From: Delphinapterus leucas
Taxonomy: Eukaryota; Chordata; Mammalia; Artiodactyla; Monodontidae
NCBI RefSeq assembly: GCF_002288925.2
Contig: NW_022098036.1
Coordinates: forward strand, 40,217,503 to 40,281,502
Length of the DNA stretch: 64,000 nucleotides
Reading direction: 5' to 3'
The notes under the pieces are model-generated. The model was given only the letters and a program-made list of their open reading frames with translations. It made no database searches and was not told where the DNA came from. Shown in pieces: positions 36,157-46,885 of the stretch (the stretch's first letter is position 1; each line of letters opens with the position of its first letter). Both the position numbers and the translations under genes were made by a program.

Positions 36157-36185
36157 ATTGCTTCTCGGCCTTTTGGCTAAGATCA
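36157..36185 (+). pseudogene. RNU2 pseudogene: U2 snRNA retro-fragment (first 29 nt) with 15-bp target duplication
   Basis: The 29 bases equal U2 snRNA from its very first nucleotide, with one C-to-T change at a CpG-like position: ATTGCTTCTCGGCC then TTTTGGCTAAGATCA. The segment is flanked by a perfect 15-bp duplication, TGTGTCCTAAGGGAA, at 36142-36156 and 36186-36200. The full-length RNA is about 188 nt, so 85% of the 3' side is missing and there is no A tail. U2 continues AGTGT and the target begins TGTGT, which suggests priming by short base pairing at the nick. This fits the known class of 3'-truncated snRNA pseudogenes. It is not functional: the Sm site and later stems are absent. Confidence 0.9.
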
Positions 36186-36200
36186 TGTGTCCTAAGGGAA

Positions 36201-36894
36201 TAACTATATTTTACATCCCTACCAACGTCTATGAGCACACACAGCATATCTTGGAAAATATTTCATGTAGTGACTTTTACTTGCTATACTTCCTCCCCCA
36301 TTTAATTCTATTTCTCTTTCAGTTTTTGAAAAATGGTGTTTCAATTTTTACTGCTCACACTATCCTACCCTCATACTCAGGACTGTGAAAATAACATTTT
36401 CTGTAAATATCAGTGCCACTCACCTGTTTAAGAGTTTTGAGTTTAGTTTAGCAATACATTTAACGTAAAACAGAAATTGTATTACCTTTGCTAACATCAG
36501 CAGGAAAGAGAAAAAAAAAAAATTAAGTCAGCCCTCCGACATGCTACTGTAGGGGAAAAGATTGAAAAGGACGACATGCAACCTGTGGGAACGTTGGGAT
36601 CTACTAACTTAATGACCTAAGATTGTTTTCTAGGCTGCCTCAAGAACTTAATTTCAAATGGGTGTCTTACATTCCTGAGAATTTGGCTCAATTCCATTTG
36701 TTATTCATATGTTCAATTTTTCACTTGTAGATTGGGAGCAAGAACTTAGCATATAATGCATAAAGACAGGACTCCAAATAAGATGCACACTTGAATCACT
36801 GTCAAGCAAATTCTTTACTTTTTTTTCATTTCTTTTTCAATTCACTCACCTATTGAACACCTATCCATTGAGACCATTTTTTAAAAATTCTGGA
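36201..36894. other. No gene seen
   Basis: Unique sequence with an A run at 36512-36523. No recognisable repeat, exon or RNA. Confidence 0.55.
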
Positions 36895-37150
36895 CACGGT
36901 GTTGCCAGTCAGGCTAGAATGGTATCTTTATGAAGCCTGCTGTACAATATGAGGCAAAAATTAATCAAATAACCACATAAAACTGCATTTGTGATAAAAG
37001 CTATGAAGTTGAGATACAGGTGCTATGAAGCATATAACAGGGCAATTTGACCTAGTTGGGGAGGTCAGTTGAGACTTCCATGAGGAAGTAATGATTGAGC
37101 TGATAGGAGGAGGAATTCATGAGCTGAGGAGCACAGGGGTGAGTGGACGC
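36895..37150 (-). mobile_element. L2 LINE fragment
   Basis: GGTGCTATGAAGCATATAACAGGGCAATTTGACCTAGTTGGGGAGGTCAGTTGAGACTTCCATGAGGAAGTAATGATTGAGCTGA matches the complement of L2 ('gtgctatgaag... gggaggtcagggaaggcttcctggaggaagtgacatttgagctga') clearly enough to name the family. The rest is diverged. Confidence 0.65.
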
Positions 37151-37589
37151 TCATAGTACAGAGAGTCTTCATGGAAATGTACTCTCACTCTCTCCTTGAA
37201 CAGTGCTATTGTCCCATTTCTTCAATCTTTACCTCTGGTGGCATTTTAAATTAGTTGTTTATCTTTCTCTCCATTGCCTTTTGTCTGTGAAATAGAGAGA
37301 ACATAGCCTAAAAACTCTATTATGTATCTATTCAAATATTTCCATGTAAGATGCATTCACATTTGTGGAAATTGTTCTTGTTCATTGGGATAAACTCCTA
37401 GACAGTTTTCTTAAACAGCTCTATAAATCGTCATGAAGACCTGACCTTGGTTTTCAGTCAGCTTATATTTATGGTTTGAAAATGCTTCCTTGTGAGGCTG
37501 ATAGGTTCAGAGTCACTGGCCATGGATTTATGGTTGCATTTATTATGAAAGGTTTGGATTCTGGAATGATAGCAGTTGAAAGCCACTGC
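37151..37589. other. No gene seen
   Basis: Unique sequence up to the target site of the L1 that follows. The first 35 codons or so of the plus ORF 37476-37775 are genomic flank and the remainder is L1, so that ORF is a chance fusion. Confidence 0.55.
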
Positions 37590-37605
37590 AAGAATGGATT
37601 TTCTT

Positions 37606-38738
37606 TATTTGCAAATGAAGCAACTGACAAAGGATTAATCTCTAAAATTTACAAGCAGCTCACGCAGCTCAATATCAAAAACACAAACAACCCAATCCAA
37701 AACTGGGCAGAAGACCTAAATAGACATTTCTCCAAAGAAGATATACAGACTGCCAACAAACACATGAAAGAATGATCAACATCACTAATCATTAGAGAAA
37801 TGCAAATCAAAACTACAATGAGATATCATCTCACGCTGGTCAGGATGGCCATCATCAAAACATCTACTAACGATAAATGCTGGAGAGGGTGTGGAGAAAA
37901 GAGAACCCTCTTGCACTGTTGGTGGGAATGTAAATTGATACAGCCACTATCGAGAACAGTATGGAGGTGCCTTAAGAAACTAAAAATAGAACTACCATAT
38001 GACCCATCAATCCCACTACTGGGCATATACCCTGAGAAAACCATAATTCAAAAAGAGTCATGTACCACAATGTTCATTGCAGCCCTATTTACAATAGCCA
38101 GGACATGGAATGAACCTAAGTGCCCATCGACTGATGAATGGATAAAGAAGATGTGGCACATGTATACAATGGAATATTACTCAGCCATAAAAAGTAACAA
38201 AATTGAGTTATTCGTAGTAAGGTGGATGGACCTAGAGTCTGTCATACAGAGTGAAGTAAGCCAGAAAGAGAAAAACAAATACCGTATGCTAACACATATA
38301 TATGGAATCTAAAAAAAAAAAAAAAAAAAAAAGGTTATGAAGAACCTAGGGGCAGGATAGGAGTAAAGACACAGACATGGCTAATGGACTTGAGGCCACA
38401 GGGAGAGGGAAGTGTAAGCTGGGACAAAGTGAGAGAGTGGCATGGACATATATACACTACCAAACGTAAAATAGATAGCTAGGGGGAAGCAGCCTCATAG
38501 CACAGGGAGATCAGCTCGGTGCTTTGTGACCAGCTAGAGGGGTGGGATAGGGAGGGTGGGAGGGAGATGCAATAGGGAGGAGATATGGGGATATATGTAT
38601 ACGTATAGCTGATTCACTTTGTTATACCACAGAAACTAACACACCGTTGTAAAACAGTTATACTCCAATAAAGATGTTAAAAAAAACCCCCAAAAACATG
38701 TGCTCCCAGCCCCATCCCCCATTAAGGAAAAAAAAAAA
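37606..38738 (+). mobile_element. 5'-truncated cetartiodactyl L1 with probable 3' transduction
   Basis: An exact 16-bp duplication (AAGAATGGATTTTCTT at 37590-37605 and 38739-38754) fixes both ends. The body starts within ORF2 and keeps its last 230 codons or so. One in-frame stop follows [16 protein letters not shown] at 37774-37776. The tail has [18 protein letters not shown] (about 37880-37935) and [14 protein letters not shown]. The 3' UTR (38313-38680) has an A run at 38311-38332, a G-rich tract and the terminus CTCCAATAAAGATGTT. An A8 tract (38679-38686) is followed by about 41 bases of non-L1 sequence (38687-38727) and then an A13 tail, the signature of read-through past the element's own polyadenylation site. 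Confidence 0.95.
38540..38567 (+). other. G-quadruplex-prone tract in L1 3' UTR
   Basis: Six runs of three or more G with 1-3 base loops (pattern GGGG-T-GGG-ATA-GGG-A-GGG-T-GGG-A-GGG). This is the conserved G-rich tract of mammalian L1 3' UTRs. Its complement is seen at 1880-1918, and a related C-rich block sits at 12384-12418. Confidence 0.8.
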
Positions 38739-38754
38739 AAGAATGGATTTTCTT

Positions 38755-41561
38755 GTTGAGATCTAAAACTTTTTTTTTTTCCCTCCATCCATAGAAATTT
38801 TCTTTGGAAAAGCAACTGAAAAGCAAATTATATATATTTTTAACTCATTTAAAAGATACTCTTCTGCTCAGTTTCCGTTCCTTAATATATTGCATGTCTA
38901 AGACTTCTTTTCATTTTGCTAACATGAGGAATGAGCCAACACATAAATTTCAGTTTACACAGTTTTTTTTTTTTTTTTTTTTAGCCATGCTCCTATGTGA
39001 TGAATGTGGGATAAGCAAGGCTGTTGTATAGCTGTTTTGCTTGAGATGAAGAACAGAATTTTACTGTACAAAAAAATATTGAAAATGAAAATTCAGTGCA
39101 CAAAATTACAGCAGGACTCTCAGTGCAAAATCCATATAGGCAGTAGGATAAAATACCAAAATTAGAAAAATGATGTAATAGTACCGGTAAGACTGCATTC
39201 TGAATATTTACTTTTTCCGTATAAAGTGGTGACATTCTAATATTTTGATTACTTAAGTAGTTAAAGAGATGTAAGAATTTGTGAAGAATAGGCTCCTAAT
39301 GTGAAGGTTATTAATATCCACTTACATAGGGAGAAGGTTCAGTAAATGTTTTTTTCTTTTCTCCTGTACCCGGACTGCCTACTTTTCAAAGGAAATGCAG
39401 AGAATTGTAGTTCAATGCAACTTCCAAATAGCCGAGCAGGAGTAGAACAAATTCAGTGATCTAGAAATGTGCTGTTTCTTGGGATCATTGCACTTAGTGT
39501 GTTATTTCCTCAGATATGAAGTTAGTGTTCAGAAAGTTTTCCTTAAATAAGTCAAGACTGGTTTTTGCACCTGAAAAGAACAATGCAAGAAAGCATTACA
39601 GACCTGTAATTCCTCTCTGAATTCCATGATGCTCAGACTGTCATGGAGGCCTCAAACCAGCAGATGGCGCTCGGCTTCTATCTCAAAAAAGATACGAGTA
39701 GCTTGTTCTTGAGCCTCTACTTATAACCATTCATTTTAAGGGATGAAAATCTGTGTGCAGAGAAAAATCTTTGTTAGCACAAAGCCTCTGTATTTGTGAG
39801 AGACAAAATTACATTTCGATTTCATTCAGAGACTAGCTGGTCATCTCTGAATTTTGCAAGTTAACTCACAAGAACGTTAAAAAAAAAACCCTAAACCCTC
39901 CATTAATTGGTTAACTAGGTGCAGTCATTTGCTTTCTGTCAGCCCACTGATGTTTTATATGGGAGCATGGAAAAGGCAGCTGATATTTTCATGCATTTTG
40001 ACGAAAGAATAAAATGGCTGGTTCTCTCTGCCTTGCTTGTTTGCAGATTTTGTAAGCAGAGGAAATGGATACTATGCTTGTTTGTAAAACCGGATCCAAA
40101 CAAAGGAAGAGAGCCAGGGTGCTTTCCTATAACGTTGACACGTGTACCACACTCTAGGAAAATGATGAGGCTGCAAAAGAAGGTTTTAGCTTAGCATTTC
40201 AATTCTAAAATGGATGGTTCTATTTAATTTTCCACACACAATATCTCTCCGCACCAAAGAATAGATGAATATTACTAATCTCACTTAAGTAGCAGCTTTA
40301 AAAGGCCACGGCAACAAGGATATTTCTAAGGCAGATTGTAGTCATTTCTGTGGGTATAGAAAATTCTCTATCCACACGGAAAGTCATTGTGTTGGTAATC
40401 TCATGCTATTGCTTTAGTGGGGGTCCGCGTCGTTCTTCGCTCCACGTGAGCTATGTAGACAGGCATAATGGATGGAGTGATGAGAGAGTGCAGTGATGAA
40501 TTAATACCCCAGAGGTCCTGAAACTAATAACAATGAAGGCTTTTGTTGTTGTTGTTGTTTGTGGCCACTGGGTTCCTGGAGTTGTGTTATGAAATGTGAT
40601 TCTGGAGTTGTCTGCTGACTGGTCGCCCTGTAGAAGGTTAGAAGGAAGAGTTTCCTCAACTTCGGGATTAAAAGAACAAGAAAAAGCAAGACATGCATTT
40701 GCTTGTACTACAATGAAATGAAGTCATGAACCAAATATATACTAGATTTCTGTATAGGTATAGGTTTTTCCCCTCTAGCACTGTGCTATATAAAATATCT
40801 ACACTGATTGCAGCTTTAATATTTGCATTTGGTTTGTATCTTGTTATAGAAAGAGTGTACATCTTTGTGGTATATTAAGCTGCTTCTTCCAACATGTGTC
40901 GATTAAACATAAGAGATGGCCTGAAAGAGTGCTTTTCCAAGTCTTTGCAATCCTAGGAGGTGTTATTGGGGAAAATAGACCCAAAGTGGACATGACGAGC
41001 AAATGTAAATCATGATTATACTTTATTCTACTTGCTTTTTTATCCATTTTCAAACCCGCACCAGGTGCCACCTTACACTAGGCACAATAAAGGGTACCGA
41101 GAATATCAACAGGGAATAAAAGCGGTTTCTTGTCACAAAGAGGCAGATGTGAATAGTACTAGTAATGGTGCAATATGGTATGTACTGTCAAAGAACTGGA
41201 ACAATTGTCCTTGATTGAATTATAGTTATTAGCCCTGAGGATTTGACTTAAAGATAAACCTAGTACCAAAAGCACATAAACGTCATTTCCCTTACAGGGA
41301 AAGTATAAGCCAGGAAAAGTGCAAGCCTAGAAAGAAAGAGGAGGAGTTTCTTTCTTTTGTCCAAGAGATGATTCCTCTTCTGACCAGCACAGGGATGAGG
41401 AAGGAAGGGTGACAGGCCAGTGAACAGAAGCTGACCAATGTGCTGCTGTTCTCACATCTTGCCTTTATAGTGCGGTTTAAAAATTCAGTTTGGCTAATTA
41501 TGTCTTTCCAGAATGCAAACATTTTCATATCCAAACACCTGTGTATTTAAAGGTTTCAAGG
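38755..41561. other. Unique sequence without recognised repeats; no gene called
   Basis: A 2.8-kb stretch almost free of identifiable repeats except a T18 run (about 38965-38982) and a GTT repeat (40543-40559). ORFs such as 39919-40194 (plus, 91 codons) have no recognisable domain, and I cannot support exon boundaries. Being repeat-poor, it is one of the more likely places for conserved non-coding sequence in this window. Confidence 0.5.
39657..39672 (+). promoter_or_regulatory. Candidate CTCF-binding motif
   Basis: CCAGCAGATGGCGCTC matches the CTCF core CCASYAGRKGGCRSY at all fixed positions, including the GGCGC half. It lies in repeat-poor sequence and has the same orientation as the motif at 10604-10618. 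Occupancy is not shown by sequence. Confidence 0.5.
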
Positions 41562-41782
41562 GGGCTTCCCTGGTGGCGCAGTGGTTGAGAGTCCGCCTGC
41601 CGATACTAGGGGACATGGGTTCGTGCCCCGGTCCGGGAAGATCCCACATGCTGCGTTAGCGGCTGGGCCCGTGAGCCATGGCCGCTGAGCCTGCGCGTCC
41701 AGAGCCTGTGCTCCGCAGCGGGAGAGGCCACAGTAGTGAGAGGCCCGCGTACCGCAAAAAAAAAAAAAAAAAAAAAAAAAAA
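41562..41782 (+). mobile_element. CHR SINE
   Basis: A complete CHR copy: GGGCTTCCCTGGTGGCGCAG, B-box-like GGTTCGTGCCCC, CGGTCCGGGAAGATCCCACATGC, then GAGAGGCCCGCGTACCGC and an A tail of about 26. Small differences from its relatives are extra bases in GCCGATACTAGGGG and GCTGCGTTAGCGG. No convincing target duplication was found. The long uninterrupted A tail suggests a recent insertion. Confidence 0.95.
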
Positions 41783-43266
41783 CATTTGCCGGTTTAGACA
41801 GCCCATGCATCTTCTTTTTTCCATTTGGAAAGATATTTGAGAATTTGCTATATCTCACAACTGCTTTTCATTACCCATATCCTGAAACAGAATCATACAC
41901 ATTTTAATGAAATGTTAACGTCAGAAAATTGAGTAATGTATATATCTGTGGTCTTTACAATGGATAAGTAACCATGTGCTATAATTTTATGACAGTTATT
42001 AATAAAATAGATCTTAATTAAAAAAAGAGGAAGTAGCCATCATAATGTGAACATTCAACTAGATATATAAATTTAAATTTTAAAATATATTTTATATATA
42101 TTTAAATATACAGAGGGAGACAGAGAGAGACCGACAGACACAGAAAGAGAGAGGTAGGTAGAGTTCAGTTCATAAGCTGGTATGAAATTTGCTCCATGAT
42201 TTTGATAAGTCAGTTGTATTTGCTCTTGTGTGAAACACTTTCAATAAACCTTATTGGTAAAGCACTTGGAGATCATTGGTTGAAAAGTGCAATTGACTGT
42301 GAGTGCAGGCTTCAGAGCCTTACAATTGAGAGTCATCATAAATTTTATCTTTGCTGGCATAGGAGCAGAGATTATTTTTATACAAAGGGGTGGCTTTTTC
42401 ATTTTGTAAACACCTTAAGCTAGGTGCTTCAGTAATGAATCTTAGACCAGTAGAAAAATTGGTGACAACAGTAACATATATATGTGTGTATATACCAGTG
42501 CTCTTGTAGCTTTCTCTACCTGCCCTGGAATAAGAAAACACTAATATTTTGCCGTAATTCTTTATGTGTCTTCTATATTTGTGGAGGATTACAGGAGATA
42601 AAACCATGCAGGTTTATTCTGGGAAAAAAGGATGATATTTATTTGAGAGGTCTTCCCTGATAACACAAATTTCTATCAACTTTTAATGTTAAGCAAGTAT
42701 TCTGGTATGACAGTGAATTTATCAATCACCAGCAGGGGAGTTTTATTGTTGTTGGGAATGTTGTTTCATCACCTACCAGCCAGAAAGAGAAGAAATCTTA
42801 AAGGATAAAAGTAGAAGTAAATTAAACTTTTCTCAACATCAACTTAACGTTTTTTGATCAGCGAAAGTTCTCTAAGCAGGTGGAGAAAAGACACTGAAAG
42901 AATTGGAAGCTGAAGGAAGAGCACTGATGAAAAATACATCACAAATGACTAATAAACTGTAAATGAAATTGGGTGCCTTTCAGGTGGGAGCTGCTAACAG
43001 GCTCTGAGGCAGCGTCTGACCTCTTTTAATGGAAGTTTTACAGGAGGACTGGAGGTGACGAAGGGTCATTCACCTGATGTCAGTGCCTCCTGAGCAGTAC
43101 TCTTGGTGGGCCACTCGGATTGTGCTGAAGGATGGCGGGGAATGTGCATCAGCCAGCAGGACAGAAGTCAGCTCCCTAGCCAACCTTTTCCTGCAGCAGT
43201 TCAGAAACTGTACAAAGTAGGGGAAGCCAGACTGTTTATTTGACTTGTGTTTTTTTATTAAGATAT
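41783..43266. other. No gene seen; AT palindrome and GA-rich repeat
   Basis: 42060-42112 is an AT-only palindromic block (TTTAAATTTTAAAATATATTTTATATATATTTAAA type), followed directly by a GA/GACA-rich stretch (42112-42160). No coding or RNA signal was found elsewhere in the segment. Confidence 0.55.
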
Positions 43267-43335
43267 AGTTTTTTTAAACATCTTTATTGGAGTATAATTG
43301 CTTTACAATTGTGTGTTAGTTTCTGCTTTAGGTCT
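43267..43335 (-). mobile_element. Very short L1 3' end
   Basis: Just the last 65 bases or so of a cetartiodactyl L1: the complement of TTGTAAAGCAATTATACTCC-AATAAAGATGTT with a short A tail seen as TTTTTTTAAA. It shares the terminus of the copies at 1766 and 38680. It is an extreme 5' truncation. Confidence 0.85.
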
Positions 43336-45499
43336 TACATTTCTTTAGTGCATTGTTTTAAAGCCCATTTGCCACATTAATCCACTGAGAATATCAAAAT
43401 AAAATACATTTTCATCCTAAAATATATTTCTATGCTTGACGTGATAAAAAATTCACGTACAGGTCACCCTGGTATCAGAGAAATAATAGAAACCAATCTT
43501 TTGCAAATATAGTTCGCTCTTGTGGATAGGAAAAGTTGGAGAGAATAAAAGTCATTAAGGCTGTGTATGAAAGATATATTAGAGTTACATTTATATCATT
43601 GATTACACTGTTTCTCAATTATACAGCCTGGAAAAAAACATAAGCAATTAATCATGGTAGATTACACTCATTTTGTATTTGGCCAGCAGTAGCAAGTAGT
43701 TATTAAGAAGTCTGAGTTCCAATTGTATCTCTAAATAATACTTTGTAATATCTTTTGCTTATGTGATTTCTGTAATACCCTTTGGTAAGTGTGATTATTT
43801 ATACCTAGAAAAGATTTTAAAATAGCTCTCATTCACTTTTTATAATTATACTTTTAAATAGATTTTTAAATATATTTACATTCTTAAATATGATGCTATT
43901 ACCAGCCCTGCCATTTGTCTTAACTTAGTCTGGATATGCATAATTATAAACCACACCAATTACAGCCACCATACACGCATTATCAACTGGGTAAACATTT
44001 AGTAGTAAAAATAAGATTTAAATATTCAGATAAAATGATTATACCCCTAGTTTATGTAAAACAATGATTATACTTTGCAAATTATTACAATTTTTATTTT
44101 ACAGGAAAGTATTATTTATATATTCAATATATTATATAATTCAGTATTGATAAAGAGCAAATCTTCTGTAGCAACTTAATTTCTCAGATTTTCTTAAACA
44201 ATGGGAAATACTAAAAATAACCTCTTTGAGGTACTGGCAGGACATATTAACATTTATGTGACTTACTTGCAAGTATTGAAATGACCCACTGGCAGCCAAA
44301 GAAGATGTTGTATTTTGTTTTTTTATAAGAATTTAATATGCTAATACCATATTATCCTCCATTTGAATTTAACAGAAAATAAGAAATTAAATAATTAACA
44401 AGGCTATAAATTATTTTAGATTAAAGCAATTTGAAACAAATATTTTTGTCTGAGGAGCTATAAACAACTGGCATATGGTTTGAAATGACTGGATCTGTAA
44501 TGAAATGTTTCCATGTCCATGACATTTGGGAAAGAAAATTTAGCCATACATTTTTGCACTGATTATGAACTTCATCTAACTGTGGTCCTTCGGATGGTAT
44601 CATGATTTATCTAGCCTTCTTTATCTGTTGATTGTGCTATTTTCACAATGGTATCTTTCTGATAATTTAAACAGTGTCCAAGAAAAATGGAATATCTTTT
44701 AATAGACTAAGCTCCTTACAGTAGCTTTGTATTTCTGAAACTTAGTTTAGTGCCTCTGTGTCATAAGTAGTGGGTTCTGAACACATGTTCTTTGAATAAT
44801 TTTATCCTAGTTAATTAAAATTATTCCACTCAAATTCAAATAGTCAAAGGAACACATTGAAAGTGATGGTAAATATTACTAACCCTTACTCTCATCATAG
44901 GAGAGACTTGAAATGATACAGGGATGGGGAGAGGGAATGAGAAAGAGAAGACAAAAGAACAGAGAAAGAGAGAGGGAGGTAAGCAGGTAAGGGCAGGTAC
45001 GCAGGCCGGCCGACTGGGAGGAGTTGGACATGTCCTTCAGGAATAGGTGAAAATTCAGTTTGTTCAGCTGGTGACCAGTGATCAGGCTAAAATGGTGAGC
45101 TGGGTGTTTGAAGTTTTCAGAATGCGTTCAGGGTATTTTTAGTGGGTGCTTACAGAAGGAGAACCTTCCTTAATTAATGAAAGGCATTCAGTAATTTTTA
45201 ATTTTAATTTGTGATGAGTAAACATGACTTGGAAAGTCCTTGGCTTACATTTGTCCAAATGTCATGGCCTTAGACTTAAAAAACAAAAGAAAACATGGAT
45301 CTTGACTGCTAAAACTCACTGAGGATCTCTGTTAATGTCAGGCCAAGAAAGACGGACAACGGTGAACTAGACATTTTACAGGAAATAAGCAATTTTATTT
45401 TCATTCAGTTTCTGATTTTCATCTGCTCATTTCTATTTTTCCCAGTCTTGGAAACATGGGACAGTGCAAACCAGCACAATGAGAATTTAGGATTCCTTC
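43336..45499. other. Unique AT-rich sequence, no gene seen
   Basis: More than 2 kb of AT-rich DNA without recognisable repeat or coding features. 44935-45005 is purine-rich (AGAGAAAGAGAGAGGGAGG), followed by GGCCGGCCGACTGGGAGG. Confidence 0.5.
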
Positions 45500-46060
45500 C
45501 CTTTTGACTTGATTCACTCTTTCTGCTCTTGCTGCAGAATGTTGGTATTCTCTGAACCTTAGATGAAGCTCTCTTCTGCTCTCACAGCTCTTTGTACTTT
45601 CACTTCTCACATCATCAGTTTTCACCTCTATACAGTTATTTCCAAGTCTGCATCTCAGATTCATTCTTTCTACCTCCCAGTCTATTTTGAAAAGCTCTTG
45701 TTCTGTATTTACAGATTGATTTTGTAAGAACGTAAAATTAAACATTTATAAATGGAATTCATTTTTGTAACCAAATCCCTGCTTTCTGATTTTTCTAATT
45801 TCATCATTTTATCTACTTAGACTCAAACCTCAGATTCCTTTTTGACACAATTCTTTTGACATCTACTATTTCTTTTATCCTCTTATTCTCTACTTCGTGC
45901 CTGGGTTGTGAAAACAATCTTAATTTGAATCGTTACCTCTTTCAAGTATCATTCTTTATGTCATAGACAATTAGATTTCCTAAAACTTTCATCAGGATAT
46001 TGAAAGTCATTTTCACTTTGACTCCAACTTATTTTTCTAGTCTTAAAATATATTTTAAGT
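45500..46060 (+). mobile_element. Probable L2 LINE, 5' portion of a split copy
   Basis: The pyrimidine-rich sequence CAAACCTCAGATTCCTTTTTGACACAATTC (about 45825-45855) and the following CTCTACTTCGTGCCTGGG fit the L2 segment 'aaacctaggagtcatccttgactcctc'. Together with 46413-46885 it may form one L2 copy split by the CHR SINE at 46073. Confidence 0.4.
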
Positions 46061-46072
46061 TCTTCACTCCTG

Positions 46073-46401
46073 GGGCTTCCCTGGTGGTGCAGTGGTTAAG
46101 AATCCGCCTGCCAATGCAGGGGACACGGGTTCGATCCCTGGTCCGGGAAGATCCTACATGCCGCGGAGCAACTAAGCCCGTGCACCACAACTACTGAGCC
46201 TGCGTGTCACAACTACTGAGCCCACAAGCCACAACTACTGAAGCCCACGTGCCTAGAGACTGTACTCCGCAACAAGAGAAGTCACCGCAATGAGAAGCCC
46301 GCGCACCGCAACGAAGAGTAGCCCCCACTCGCCACAACTAGAGAAAGCCCATGCGCAGCAACGAAGACCCAATGCAGCCAAAAACAAACAAACAAAAAAA
46401 A
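46073..46401 (+). mobile_element. Long-form CHR (CHR-1-like) SINE with target duplication
   Basis: The tRNA-derived head has an intact polymerase III B-box, GGTTCGATCCC (46128-46138). The body is longer than in the other copies and contains a series of CACAACTACTGAGCC-type repeats (46186-46245) plus CGCAACGAAGA repeats before an A-rich tail with AAAC units. Duplication CTTCACTCCTG (46062-46072 and 46402-46412) is exact over 11 bases. The distinct body separates it from the shorter CHR type elsewhere in the window. Confidence 0.95.
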
Positions 46402-46412
46402 CTTCACTCCTG

Positions 46413-46885
46413 ACAGAGCAGCTTGTTTACTTAATCGGTACATTTTGCCTCCATGTCTCTGTCTTTATGTGCATCATCCCTTCTGTGTAATTATCCTGAC
46501 ACCCTTCTCTGGTTCTATTAAGACAAATGAGTTTAAAAAGTTTAGCTCATTTTCTGACTCCTTGAGTTTTCTATGTTCAACGGAGAGTTTTGCATTTTCT
46601 GTATTTTGATACTTTTCACATTAGGCAGGTCGGTTTATCTGCTGTTCTCCAACTATTCTTGTGTAAGTAAGTCTCTGTAAAATCTCCCAAGCTCTTCTCT
46701 TTCCTGCCTTTAAAGTTCCTCCAGTCTACCAAAATTAAAAAAAAAAAAATTAAGGTCAAAAGTGAAGCACTCTGGTCTAGACTTAAGTTACTTGATGTCC
46801 GGGACTGTGCGTTATTTATCTTTGGGTCTCTAGCATTTAGTGTAGTCTCTGGCATGTCAAAAGTGCTTAATGAATATTTGTAAAA
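46413..46885 (+). mobile_element. L2 LINE 3' end
   Basis: Terminal blocks GGGACTGTGCGTTATTTATCTTTGGGTCTCTAGCATTTAGTGTAGTCTCTGGCATGTCAAAAGTGCTTAATGAATATTTGT (46800-46880) follow the L2 terminus closely. Upstream parts are diverged and carry an A run at 46736-46749. Confidence 0.65.

Noticed and set aside
37476..37775. Plus-strand ORF of 99 codons joining flank and L1
   Set aside because: The first third is genomic flank and the rest is L1 ORF2; the fusion arises at the insertion point and is not a gene.
39919..40194. Plus-strand ORF of 91 codons in the repeat-poor block
   Set aside because: No known domain or start context. It would need conservation or transcript data to be called.
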